Positions 48,442-56,060 of a stretch of 56,060 nucleotides of DNA are shown here, piece by piece; positions within the stretch are counted from its first letter, which is position 1; every line of letters begins with the position of its first letter. The notes beneath the pieces were generated by a model. The model had not been told where the DNA came from. It saw nothing but the letters and a program-made list of their open reading frames with translations, and made no database searches. Source of the DNA: Phyllobacteriaceae bacterium. GTDB taxonomy: Bacteria > Pseudomonadota > Alphaproteobacteria > Rhizobiales > Rhizobiaceae. The DNA is taken from contig JANSXT010000024.1 in assembly GCA_024742765.1 (NCBI GenBank), forward strand, positions 1 to 56,060. The letters run 5' to 3'. Position numbers and translations under genes: made by a program.

Positions 48442-48828
48442 TCAGTTGCCGTTTGCGGCGTCGCCCATACGCTTGTGTCCGCGCGCGAGCGTCCGGCGCA
48501 GATCCTCGCATAATGCGCTGAACCGGGCAGTCAACACATCGGGCTTGGAAATGATCACATAGTCATGTCGCGGCCGCATGTCACGGGCGGCAACCAGCCG
48601 CACGGCCTCGCGCAGCCGTCTTTTTACACGATTGCGGGTGACGGCGTTGCCGATGCGCTTGGTGACGGTGAATCCGACGCGCGGTTCGCCGCCATTTTCC
48701 GATGCATCGCGCCGCCGCATCTCGAGGCGAACGGTGTCGCCCGTCAGCCGCACACCCTGCCGGGCCGCGAGGAAGTCGGCGCGCTTGCGCATGATCTCAT
48801 AGGGTCCGGGCGTCCGGCTCGCCGGCAT
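48442..48828 (-). CDS. rnpA: Ribonuclease P protein component
   Basis: Protein subunit of RNase P, 128 residues. The family signature is in NRVKRRLREAVR (RNR motif region), preceded by VGFTVTKRIGNAVT. The N terminus (MRKRADFLAARQG) resembles alphaproteobacterial RnpA. The start at 48828 lies 43 bases after the rpmH stop; the longer frame upstream overlaps rpmH and is rejected. Codons and order fit a rpmH-rnpA-yidC operon. Confidence 0.93.
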   Translation of the reverse strand: MPASRTPGPYEIMRKRADFLAARQGVRLTGDTVRLEMRRRDASENGGEPRVGFTVTKRIGNAVTRNRVKRRLREAVRLVAARDMRPRHDYVIISKPDVLTARFSALCEDLRRTLARGHKRMGDAANGN

Positions 48829-48871
48829 CGGGGCGTGTTGGCGCGTCGCGATGCGGCGCGCCGTCCCGCGA

Positions 48872-49009
48872 TCAGGCCGACAGTTTCTTGCGGCCCTTGG
48901 CGCGGCGGCGCGCCAGAACCTTGCGGCCGCCGGCGGTTGCCATGCGGGCACGGAAGCCGTGGCGGCGTTTGCGAACCAGACGGGAGGGCTGATAGGTGCG
49001 TTTGGTCAT
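48872..49009 (-). CDS. rpmH: 50S ribosomal protein L34
   Basis: A 45-residue ribosomal protein: [20 protein letters not shown], then [20 protein letters not shown]. It is the first gene of the rpmH-rnpA-yidC string. Identity is certain. Confidence 0.97.
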   Translation of the reverse strand: MTKRTYQPSRLVRKRRHGFRARMATAGGRKVLARRRAKGRKKLSA

Positions 49010-49334
49010 GGGATCACACGCCGCGCTTGGCGGCCTTCTCGTTCATCTCTTCAAGGGCCTCTTGGGCAGGAGCGCGGCAACACAAATGTGTCGCCGGGCA
49101 CATATGCCCGAACGTGGACCGGCTTATGTGCGAACGGACGTGCAAAGTCAATCGGATTGGGACGCCTTCGGCGACGCGGCAACGGCGCAATCACCATCGC
49201 GTGAGACCGCGGTGCCCGTCCATCACGGATTGTCGTGTCACCCCGTTGTGAGTTGTTGTTGAGCGGGCCGATGGGCATTTCGGGATCAGACCACGCCATC
49301 CGGCCCGACCTCAAACCCGTTGGACGCACAGACA
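49010..49334. promoter_or_regulatory. Divergent intergenic region between rpmH and the VTT gene
   Basis: About 325 bases serving two divergent starts. I see no clear sigma-70 pair, DnaA box or CtrA box, and no reading frame worth calling. Confidence 0.4.
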
Positions 49335-50117
49335 ATGACTGATACATCGCAGGCAACCATGGCAAAGAATGTTGAAACACCCGCACGGGGTTCTCTTTGG
49401 CTGACCGCCAAGCGCTTCGCCCCGCTGGCCATTGTCGCCGCCGGCCTGGGCTTTGCCTATCTGATGGGCTGGCAGCGCTTCTTCACCCTCGATTTCCTGG
49501 CCGAGAGCCGCGAGAGCCTGACCGGGTTCGTCGCATCCAACTATTGGCTGTCGACGATCGGGTTCATGGCGCTTTACGCCATTGCCGTTGCATTCTCGTT
49601 TCCCGCCGCATCAATCCTGACCATTTTTTCGGGCTTCCTGTTCGGCTGGCTGACCGGATCCGTGATCGTCGCCATCGGCGCAACGGCGGGCGCAAGCGCG
49701 ATATTCCTCGCCGCCAGATCGGCGTTCGGCGACGGGCTGCGCAGCCGGGTCGGCGGCCGCGTCAAGAATCTCGCAGACGGGTTCGAAAAGGACGCGTTCA
49801 GCTATCTTCTGGTGCTGCGGATCGCGCCGGTCTTTCCGTTCTTCATCATGAACATCGCGCCGGCGCTCTTCAACGTGCCGCTGCGCACCTATGTGACTGC
49901 CACCTTCCTTGGCATTCTGCCGGGCGTCGTCGCCTACAGCTATCTGGGCCAAGGCATCGGCTCGGTTCTGGACGCGGCGGAGGCGGCCGGCACCAGCGCC
50001 TCGGTCGGCGATCTCATCACCACCGAAATCACGCTGGCCTTTGTGGCACTTGCCATCGTCGCGGCTATTCCGGTCGTCATCAAGAAATGGCGCAGCCGCA
50101 ACGCCGCCCAAGGCTGA
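49335..50117 (+). CDS. TVP38/TMEM64 (VTT domain) inner-membrane protein
   Basis: A 260-residue membrane protein of the SNARE-associated/VTT (DedA-like) superfamily. About five membrane segments are seen, with the signature FSFPAASILTIFSGFLFGW and LRIAPVFPFFIMNIAPALFN (the reentrant F/Y..R..P motif). Members are candidate lipid scramblases or flippases. The start is uncertain: ATG 49335 or 49359 (GCAGG before it). The pyridine nucleotide-disulfide oxidoreductase gene follows 43 bases on, and this pairing recurs in many bacteria. Confidence 0.85.
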   Translation: MTDTSQATMAKNVETPARGSLWLTAKRFAPLAIVAAGLGFAYLMGWQRFFTLDFLAESRESLTGFVASNYWLSTIGFMALYAIAVAFSFPAASILTIFSGFLFGWLTGSVIVAIGATAGASAIFLAARSAFGDGLRSRVGGRVKNLADGFEKDAFSYLLVLRIAPVFPFFIMNIAPALFNVPLRTYVTATFLGILPGVVAYSYLGQGIGSVLDAAEAAGTSASVGDLITTEITLAFVALAIVAAIPVVIKKWRSRNAAQG

Positions 50118-50160
50118 CACCGCCGCACCGGCTCTAACACCATCAGGGGACATATCGACA

Positions 50161-51588
50161 ATGAGCGACGTTCTGACACCGGACATCTGCGTCATGGGGG
50201 CCGGCTCGGGCGGGCTGACGGTGGCGGCGGCGGCCGCGGCCTTCGGCGTCTCGGTCGTTCTGATCGAGGGCGGCAAGATGGGCGGCGATTGCCTGAACTA
50301 TGGCTGCGTTCCCTCCAAGGCAATGATCGCCGCGGCAAAGACCGCCCACTCCATGCGCCATGCCGACAAGTTCGGCATCAAGGCCGTTGAGCCGGACGTC
50401 AATTTCCGCCGCGTGCACGATCATGTCCACGAAGTCATCGGTGCGATCGCGCCGAACGATTCGGTCGAGCGGTTCACGGCGCTGGGCGTCCGCGTCGTCG
50501 AAGCCTTTGGCACCTTCACCGATGCGCGCACCGTTGAAGCGGGCGGCCACACGATCAAGGCACGCCGCTTCGTCATCGCCACGGGCAGCCGTGCCTTCGT
50601 GCCGCCGATCCCCGGCCTCGACGAAGTCGACTATCTGACCAACGAGACCCTCTTCGAGCAGACCCGCAAGCCGGGCCATCTGATCGTCGTCGGCGGCGGG
50701 CCGATCGGCATGGAAATGGCGCAGGCGCATCGCCGGCTCGGCTCGGATGTGACGGTGATCGAGGCGATGAAGGCCATGGGCAAGGACGACCCTGAACTGG
50801 CGGCGATCGTGCTCGACCGCATTCGTGGCGACGGCGTCGAGATCATGGAAGAAACCAAGGTCGTCTCGGTGGAAAAGCGCGGCAAGAGCGGCGTGCGCGT
50901 CACCGTCGAACATGACGGCACGCAGTCCCATGTGGACGGCACGCACATTCTCGTCGCCACCGGGCGGACGCCGAACACGGACAATCTCGGCCTTGAAGCG
51001 GCCGGCATCGCGCATGACCGCCGCGGCATCACGGTGACGGACGCGCTGCGCACGACCAACCGCCGCGTCTATGCGATCGGCGATGTGGCCGGCGGCCTGC
51101 AGTTCACCCATGTTGCGGGCTATCATGCGGGGCTCGTGGTCCAGTCGATCCTGTTTCGCATTCCCGGCAAGCCGAAGAACGATATGATCCCCTGGGCGAC
51201 CTACACCGATCCCGAACTCGCCCATGTCGGGCTGACCGAGGAGCAGGCGCGCAAGAAGGTGGGCGATATCACCATCCTGCGCTGGCCCTATGCGGAAAAC
51301 GACCGCGCCCAGGCCGAGCGGAAGACCGACGGGCTGGTCAAGATGGTCACCGACAGGAAAGGCCGCATCCTGGGCGCTTCGATCGCCGGCGCTAATGCCG
51401 GTGAGATGATCAACATCTTCGCGTTGGCGCTCTCCAAAAAGATGAAGGCGGGCGATCTGCGCGGCTTCATCGCGCCCTATCCGACCATGACCGAGATCAC
51501 CAAGCGGGCAGCGACCAGCTTTGCCGCGCCGATGACGCGCAAGCCGATGGTGCGGCGGATCATCGGCTTTTTGAGAAGGTTCGGATGA
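50161..51588 (+). CDS. Flavin disulfide oxidoreductase, Lpd/MerA-like
   Basis: A 475-residue FAD-dependent oxidoreductase of the dihydrolipoamide dehydrogenase/mercuric reductase class. The FAD fold is in VMGAGSGGLTVAAAAAAFG, the redox cysteines in GGDCLNYGCVPSK, the NAD(P) fold in VVGGGPIGMEMAQ and the FAD-binding strand in RRVYAIGDVAGG. In place of the dimer-interface HxHPT-x2-E motif it has APYPTMTEI, so the active-site base histidine is replaced. Ordinary disulfide reduction is therefore doubtful. No lipoyl or mercury-binding domain is present. The start ATG at 50161 is 43 bases after the VTT gene. Confidence 0.88.
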   Translation: MSDVLTPDICVMGAGSGGLTVAAAAAAFGVSVVLIEGGKMGGDCLNYGCVPSKAMIAAAKTAHSMRHADKFGIKAVEPDVNFRRVHDHVHEVIGAIAPNDSVERFTALGVRVVEAFGTFTDARTVEAGGHTIKARRFVIATGSRAFVPPIPGLDEVDYLTNETLFEQTRKPGHLIVVGGGPIGMEMAQAHRRLGSDVTVIEAMKAMGKDDPELAAIVLDRIRGDGVEIMEETKVVSVEKRGKSGVRVTVEHDGTQSHVDGTHILVATGRTPNTDNLGLEAAGIAHDRRGITVTDALRTTNRRVYAIGDVAGGLQFTHVAGYHAGLVVQSILFRIPGKPKNDMIPWATYTDPELAHVGLTEEQARKKVGDITILRWPYAENDRAQAERKTDGLVKMVTDRKGRILGASIAGANAGEMINIFALALSKKMKAGDLRGFIAPYPTMTEITKRAATSFAAPMTRKPMVRRIIGFLRRFG

Positions 51589-51622
51589 CCGGCCTAACCA
51601 TAAGCGCACCGATGATTGGCGA

Positions 51623-51638
51623 AGCGCCGCCCGGCGCT
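51623..51638 (+). terminator. Weak hairpin after the oxidoreductase gene
   Basis: AGCGCCG-CC-CGGCGCT is followed by CTATCTT. The T-run is poor, so termination is unsure. Confidence 0.3.
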
Positions 51639-51652
51639 CTATCTTGTCGGCC

Positions 51653-53155
51653 ATGAGCGAAACCGGCGAACACGCGGAAAACGCACCCCGGCCGAACGCG
51701 CGCCCGCGCCGGCGCCTGTCGGCGAAGCTTTTGTGGCTGACCATCCTGTTCGTGATGATCGCCGAAGTTTTGATCTTCGTGCCGTCGGTCGCCAATTTCC
51801 GGATCACCTGGCTCGAACAACGGCTGAACACGGCCGCAGCCGCGAGCGTGCTGATCACAGCGGATACCGCGACCGAACTTCCGCAAGAGGTTCAGGACGA
51901 CGTGCTGATGGCGATCGGCGCGCAGACGATCGCGCTGAGGATGGACGACCAGTCGCGGCTGCTCGTCGTCTCCGGCATGCCCGAGGCCATCGACCAGCAT
52001 GTCGATGTGGTCCGGTTCACGCCGGTCGAGGCGATCCGCGATGCGTTTGCGACGCTGTTTTTCGGCGGCGACCAGACGCTGCGCGTGACCGGGCCGGTCG
52101 GCGAAAGCGGCGGAAGGATCGAGATGGTGATGCCTGACGATTATCTGCGCGCGGCAATGCTGACATATGCGCGCAATGTGGCGATCCTGTCGCTGCTGAT
52201 CTCGCTGATCACCGCCACGCTGGTCTTTCTGGCCATCAACCGGATCATGATCCGGCCGATCGAGAAGATGACCGCCTCGATGCTGCGTTTTGCCGCCGAT
52301 CCGTCCGATCCGGGCGCGGTGATCGAGCCGGAAAACCGCTCGGACGAACTGGGCTTGGCCGAACGGGAGCTGGCCGGCATGCAGAGCCAGTTGCAATCGA
52401 CGCTGCGCAGCCAGAAGCGGCTGGCGGACCTTGGATTGGCGGTCTCCAAGATCAATCACGACATGCGCAACATCCTCGCCTCCGCGCAACTGATCAGCGA
52501 CCGGCTGGCCGAAACAAGAGACCCCGCCGTGCAGCGCTTTGCGCCCAAACTCGTGCGCGCCATAGACCGGGCGGCCGCCTATACGTCCGATGTCGTGTCC
52601 TATGGCAAGGCGCAGGAAAAAGAGCCGGCGCGGCGGCGCGTGCGCCTCGGTCAGGTGATCGGCGATGTGGAGGAGTTGCTGGGCCTCGAACCGGGCGATC
52701 CGATCCAGTTCTCGGCCAGCATCCCGGACGATCTGGAGATCGACGCAGACCCCGAACAGCTCTTCCGCGTCACGATGAACCTTTGCCGCAATGCGGTGCA
52801 GGCGATGCGCGGCGACGATGACCCGGCCACCGTCAAACGCGTCTCCGTGTCGGCTGTGCGGATGGGGACGACGACGATCATCTCGATCGAGGACACCGGC
52901 CCCGGCCTGCCGCCGAAAGCGCGCGAACATCTGTTTGCGCCGTTTGCGGGCGCGGCACGCCAGGGCGGCACCGGGCTCGGTCTTGCCATCGCCCACGAAC
53001 TGGTCACCGCCCATGGCGGCACGCTGGAGTTGCGCAACGACCGGGCCGTCGGCACCCATTTCGAGATCCGCCTGCCCGACGCGCCGGTCAACATTTCAGA
53101 GCGGGGCCGCACAATGGCGGCCGAGACACCCACCACCGCGCGCGACCGCGCCTGA
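51653..53155 (+). CDS. Membrane sensor histidine kinase
   Basis: A 500-residue kinase. One membrane helix near residues 25-45 and a second near 180-200 (ILSLLISLITATLVFLAIN) enclose a periplasmic sensor of about 130 residues. A HAMP-like segment (IRPIEKMTASMLRFAAD) leads to the dimerisation helix with the phospho-acceptor His in SKINHDMRNILAS. The ATPase domain has N (NLCRNAVQAM), G1 (EDTGPGLP) and G2 (GGTGLGLAI). The region after the H residue (HDMRN) is typical of the HWE/HisKA-like alphaproteobacterial group. No response regulator is adjacent. The start at 51653 is used. The sensed signal is unknown. Confidence 0.9.
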   Translation: MSETGEHAENAPRPNARPRRRLSAKLLWLTILFVMIAEVLIFVPSVANFRITWLEQRLNTAAAASVLITADTATELPQEVQDDVLMAIGAQTIALRMDDQSRLLVVSGMPEAIDQHVDVVRFTPVEAIRDAFATLFFGGDQTLRVTGPVGESGGRIEMVMPDDYLRAAMLTYARNVAILSLLISLITATLVFLAINRIMIRPIEKMTASMLRFAADPSDPGAVIEPENRSDELGLAERELAGMQSQLQSTLRSQKRLADLGLAVSKINHDMRNILASAQLISDRLAETRDPAVQRFAPKLVRAIDRAAAYTSDVVSYGKAQEKEPARRRVRLGQVIGDVEELLGLEPGDPIQFSASIPDDLEIDADPEQLFRVTMNLCRNAVQAMRGDDDPATVKRVSVSAVRMGTTTIISIEDTGPGLPPKAREHLFAPFAGAARQGGTGLGLAIAHELVTAHGGTLELRNDRAVGTHFEIRLPDAPVNISERGRTMAAETPTTARDRA

Positions 53156-53362
53156 CCGTCGACTTGGCGGGCCACGCCCATTCGCGAGGATCGCCGGCTC
53201 GCCATCTTGCGCTGCGCGCGTTCAGCGCCGAACACCTGTGACCGGTGGGCAATGGCCATCCGTTCCCTATGGCGCACGGCTTGCCGCAAACAGGCGCCGT
53301 GAAACGGTCGTACAGGCCGCAAAAAACGATCGGTACGCGCTTGCATTTTGGAACGCTTGCGA

Positions 53363-55018
53363 CTACCAAGCCGCCTTGCCGGGGCCGATGGCCCGCCGCG
53401 CAATGCACCCGTAGCTCAGCTGGATAGAGCACCAGACTACGAATCTGGGGGTCGGGAGTTCGAATCTTCCCGGGTGCGCCATCTCGCATTTTCCCACATC
53501 GATACCTCCTAACATATTGAATGGTATGGCTTTTTTGGGGTTCGAAAACCCCTTCTCCCGGTGGTAGGTTATCCGCTCGGCAAAGGCCAAACGAAGGACT
53601 ATTCTGCGCAGGTGCGATTGACCGCTTTCCCAGAGTTTCCAAGGGTTTGCGAGGAACTGCATGGCGAGTTCGAACATCTCGTCGTAGGCATGCAATGGCG
53701 TGCCCGATTTCGCCTGTTTTTCGGCGATCAGCAGGCGTTCCTTTTCCAATCCGGCGATCTTCTTCTCGTAGGCCAATGCGATGGATGTGTTGTCCGCATC
53801 AACGATCCGGTCGACGAGGGTTTCGATCTTTGAATCGATCGTCTTAATCTTGCGCTGAAGCGAAGCCTTGTCCTCTTTGGCCAAGGCCAAACGCTGGTTC
53901 CAGACATCCTCGAACATGGCGCGTGCAATCTTGAACAGGCTCGGTGTTGGCTGGAGCGCACGTACAACCTTGCCGAAGTCACCCTCGATCTGATCGCGCC
54001 GGATGGACTTGCGATAGCTGTCACAGCCCTTGGTGAAGCACAGATAGTAGGGATGCCTCTTGCCGGTTTTGCTCTTCGACCAGCAGGCGGTGAGGGCGCG
54101 CGAACAGTCCGCACAGCATACAAAGCCACGCAGAATGAAGTCTTCATTGAGGTCTTTGCGGGCCGGTGCGCGCGCCCTTTCATTCAGCCGGTTCTGGATC
54201 TTCTCGAAGGTTGCCAGATCGATCAGCCCCTCATGATGACCCTTTCGCAAAGACACGCCCGAGTCGGGATGCTCGATGTAGCCCGCGTAGGTGACCCTGG
54301 TCAGAATGTCCTTGACCCGCTGATGGCGGATTTTTCCATTTGGCAGGTCCTTGGGAAAATCTGGTTGGCCTTCCAGAAAGCGCTTTACCTCGACCTGGGA
54401 GTCGAAACGGCCCGCGGCAAAGCCCTCCAGGGCTTCCTGGATGATCGACGCGCATGGTTCATCGCGTACCAGCAAACTGCCTTGGCCGGGCGCCTTTCGG
54501 TAAAGATAGCCGATCGGTCTCGACAGGCAGTAATACCCGTTCATCAAACGCGCCCGCATCCGGTTGGTCGTTTGCTCGGCGTTCTTCTGGCGTTGATGCT
54601 GGGAAACAGAGGCCAGCATGTTCTCAACGAGGACGGAGTCGGAGTCCTCGCCGAACTCGATGGTCGGACTGCGAAGCAGGCCGCCCGCTTCACCAATGGC
54701 CGACCGGAGCTGAAGATGCGCTTCCATGCCGCGCGCAAGGCGCGAGATGTCATCAATGATCACGATGATCGGCTCGGCTCCGCGATGGGTCTTTAGGAAC
54801 GAGAGCATGTCGATCATACCGGGACGGCTGGTCAGAGAACCGGACGCGTCGTCCTCGAAAGTCCTGATGACGTCCAACCCCTTGTAGCGGGCGTATTCCT
54901 TGCACCGTGTCAGCTGGGAGCCGATTCCGTCGCCGCGTTTCATTTGTGCGGCTGACGACACACGCGCATAGATCACGGCTTGTGTGCTGACCGTACCGTC
55001 GTCTTGCGGTCCGAGCAT
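53363..55018 (-). CDS. Large serine recombinase (site-specific integrase)
   Basis: A 551-residue serine recombinase that probably integrates and excises the element. The resolvase domain has the catalytic Ser in YARVSSAAQ near residue 21, then VIIDDISRLARG. The recombinase domain follows, with a zinc ribbon (CCADCSRAL, YYLCFTKGC) and a coiled coil (KASLQRKIKTIDSKIETLVD). RBS AGGAGGGAG is excellent. The last 50 residues read antisense through tRNA-Arg (HPGRFELPTPRFVVW is the tRNA complement), so the stop lies in chromosomal DNA and the native C terminus probably differs in the free form. Integration at tRNA-Arg is inferred. Confidence 0.9.
   Translation of the reverse strand: MLGPQDDGTVSTQAVIYARVSSAAQMKRGDGIGSQLTRCKEYARYKGLDVIRTFEDDASGSLTSRPGMIDMLSFLKTHRGAEPIIVIIDDISRLARGMEAHLQLRSAIGEAGGLLRSPTIEFGEDSDSVLVENMLASVSQHQRQKNAEQTTNRMRARLMNGYYCLSRPIGYLYRKAPGQGSLLVRDEPCASIIQEALEGFAAGRFDSQVEVKRFLEGQPDFPKDLPNGKIRHQRVKDILTRVTYAGYIEHPDSGVSLRKGHHEGLIDLATFEKIQNRLNERARAPARKDLNEDFILRGFVCCADCSRALTACWSKSKTGKRHPYYLCFTKGCDSYRKSIRRDQIEGDFGKVVRALQPTPSLFKIARAMFEDVWNQRLALAKEDKASLQRKIKTIDSKIETLVDRIVDADNTSIALAYEKKIAGLEKERLLIAEKQAKSGTPLHAYDEMFELAMQFLANPWKLWESGQSHLRRIVLRLAFAERITYHREKGFSNPKKAIPFNMLGGIDVGKCEMAHPGRFELPTPRFVVWCSIQLSYGCIARRAIGPGKAAW
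53405..53481 (+). tRNA. tRNA-Arg (anticodon ACG)
   Basis: A complete cloverleaf: acceptor GCACCCG/CGGGTGC, D stem GCTC/GAGC, anticodon stem CCAGA/TCTGG with loop CTACGAA (ACG reads CGU), T arm GGGAG-TTCGAAT-CTTCC, and encoded CCA at 53479-53481. Its 3' half is the likely attachment site of the element to the right. Confidence 0.95.
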
Positions 55019-55368
55019 GACTCCCTCCTTTCTCCGGCGGGTTTCCTTGAATCCCGAACGGCGCTTTCGAACATCGGCTTTGTAGATGCGTCCGAAGATA
55101 CCATATCGGCCAGCGCCGTTTCGAGCGTTTTCGAAGCGGTATCAACTGATGTGTGGACAGATTGGAGCGGGTGAACGCCGAACCCCAGATCGACGAACTG
55201 GACGATGATCTGCCACGGCGCCTCAAGGAACTGTTGCTTCTCCGCGTCGGACAGATCGTCATCGTCCAGCATCGCCATGTAGCGATCCCAGTCGATTTCG
55301 ACCTTGCGCTTCGGCACGCCGTCATCGACCGATGACGGCGCGGGCGCTTGGGTGACCGGAGCGCTCAT
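54973..55368 (-). CDS. Small protein co-encoded with the recombinase
   Basis: A 131-residue acidic protein, unlike any family I can name. It has DWDRYMAMLDDDDLSDAEKQ, then FLEAPWQIIVQFVDLGFGVH, which looks like a compact helical domain; the C-terminal 30 residues are basic. Its 3' end overlaps the recombinase start by 46 bases, and its start overlaps the previous stop (ATGA). Small genes of this kind often precede serine recombinases in alphaproteobacterial mobile elements, perhaps as accessory or directionality factors; this is an inference. Confidence 0.65.
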   Translation of the reverse strand: MSAPVTQAPAPSSVDDGVPKRKVEIDWDRYMAMLDDDDLSDAEKQQFLEAPWQIIVQFVDLGFGVHPLQSVHTSVDTASKTLETALADMVSSDASTKPMFESAVRDSRKPAGERRESCSDRKTTVRSAHKP

Positions 55369-55922
55369 CGGCGCATCTCCGGTCCACGGGTGCGTCCACG
55401 CGGCTGACCAGCACCGGAACGGCGTTCCTTGATCGAAGCACCTCCGCTGTCAGTTGATCGTGTCTTGGCTTGCGCCCGTTCTTCCTTCTCCGTTTCGATC
55501 TGCGGCCGGTAGATGTCCTGGTCGAGTTGCTTGCCCCAGTCCCACAGCGATTGCTGTTCGACGGCCTCGAACTCCTCGGCCATGATGGAACGTGCCGCGG
55601 CGTCGGTGATTCCAAGTTCAGCGGCCATCTGCTGGGATTGATGGGCAACCGCCCGGCCGAAGCTCATCTTGGCGCCGTTTTCCATCAAGTCTCCGACAGC
55701 GGCGGCGAAGTCATAGCCGACACGCCTTTGGTCCTCGGTCAACTTTTCCTGGACCTCGACATAGCCCTCACGCATCTGGTTCATCGTCTGGCCCGTGCGC
55801 TCCATGAACAGGTCGCGCAGAACGCTTTCGGCTTTGACCGCATCGAAGCGCTCGGAGCGGGCAAAAGCGTAGGCATAATCGCCAAGCTTGTCCTTGAACG
55901 CGCCCGACCTCTGAATTTCTGT
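55365..55922 (-). pseudogene. C-terminal fragment of a mobilisation-like protein, 5' part lost to an IS
   Basis: The open frame runs from the IS boundary near 55922 to 55365 (about 185 residues). It begins mid-protein (AFKDKLGDYAYAFARSERFD) and ends in a charged tail typical of relaxase or mobilisation proteins. An internal ATG at 55805 could still start a 146-residue product. Segments such as EVQEKLTEDQRRVGYDFAAA and FEAVEQQSLWDWGKQLDQD are helical. Position beside the recombinase suggests a conjugation or mobilisation protein, but I do not recognise the family firmly. The IS end is directly at its 5' side. Confidence 0.5.
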
Positions 55923-56060
55923 CTAGCCCCCTGTATCTGGGCCAATGATTTGCGTCTTCTCTAATAAGGTTTCTGGCACTGGCGGGCGCATATTGAGGGC
56001 CTGATGCGGCCGGGTGTGATTGTACTGCTCGAGCCATTGGTTGATGACGATCTGGGCCTG
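55923..56060 (-). mobile_element. 3' end of an IS transposase gene (IS3-like), runs off the right edge
   Basis: Forty-five codons remain, with YNHTRPHQALNMRPPVPET, the typical C-terminal end of DDE integrase-core transposases of IS3/IS481 type, followed by TAG at 55925-55923. The element end is probably at about 55921-55922. Only one end is visible, so terminal repeats and target duplication cannot be checked. Confidence 0.8.

Noticed and set aside
46521-48521. A 666-residue open frame opposite yidC
   Set aside because: It is antisense to YidC and is His/Arg/Asp-rich like other shadow frames.

Overview
The window looks like alphaproteobacterial DNA of two different origins joined at dnaK. 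From 1 to about 14.8 kb the genes and their order suggest Sphingomonadales (Erythrobacteraceae-like). Nine minus-strand genes run radA, cvpA, an IscU/NifU-like scaffold, an MFS symporter, alr, phaR, a short archaeal-type proS, an M28 peptidase and rnr (cut by the left edge). A patatin-like phospholipase, a DUF6445 protein and dnaJ follow. From about 16 kb to 56 kb the content suggests Hyphomicrobiales (rhizobia-like): PBP1A, lepA, PmtA-type methyltransferase next to dnaJ and pyrF, an intracellular PHA depolymerase, and rpmH-rnpA-yidC-engB. The single dnaK between them appears to have a rhizobial-type body and a sphingomonad-type tail, and a second, rhizobial-type dnaJ lies 26 kb away. Either the contig is chimeric or a recombination happened inside dnaK. 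The lineage reading rests on remembered family sequences, not on a search.

Layout of the right part. 16.9-25.9 kb: PBP1A, an M20 dipeptidase, a candidate small RNA with a perfect CtrA box, a 1124-residue GlmS-like protein with insertions, a secreted alpha/beta hydrolase and an orphan Flp pilin. 26-30.4 kb: an Old Yellow Enzyme divergent from a MerR regulator with a textbook MerR-type promoter; then lepA, whose 3' end is present twice, flanking a DUF4258/DUF2283 pair. 30.5-33.1 kb: an AT-rich leader and a four-gene operon of exported proteins of unknown function, two of them sharing sequence blocks. 33.1-39 kb: envelope and regulatory genes (permuted papain-like protein, DUF1127, ArsR, transglutaminase-like peptidase, GNAT, PHA depolymerase, DUF1330). 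39.3-44.4 kb: pyrF, FMN reductase, pmtA, dnaJ, acyltransferase and engB. 44.5-49 kb: a tandem fasciclin protein and a CatB-like acetyltransferase placed between engB and yidC-rnpA-rpmH. 49.3-53.2 kb: VTT-domain membrane protein, flavin disulfide oxidoreductase and a sensor histidine kinase.

From 53.4 kb to the right edge an integrated element begins at tRNA-Arg(ACG). A serine recombinase gene reads antisense through the tRNA. It is preceded by a small co-encoded protein and the C-terminal part of a mobilisation-like protein cut by an insertion sequence.

Five exact TTAA-N7-TTAA CtrA boxes lie in intergenic DNA of the right part, near PBP1A, the small RNA, the papain-like protein, the transglutaminase-like peptidase and the PHA depolymerase. 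This suggests that part of this neighbourhood is cell-cycle controlled. The most novel leads are the dnaK junction, the lepA 3'-end duplication, the exported four-gene operon, the GlmS-like protein and the candidate small RNA.
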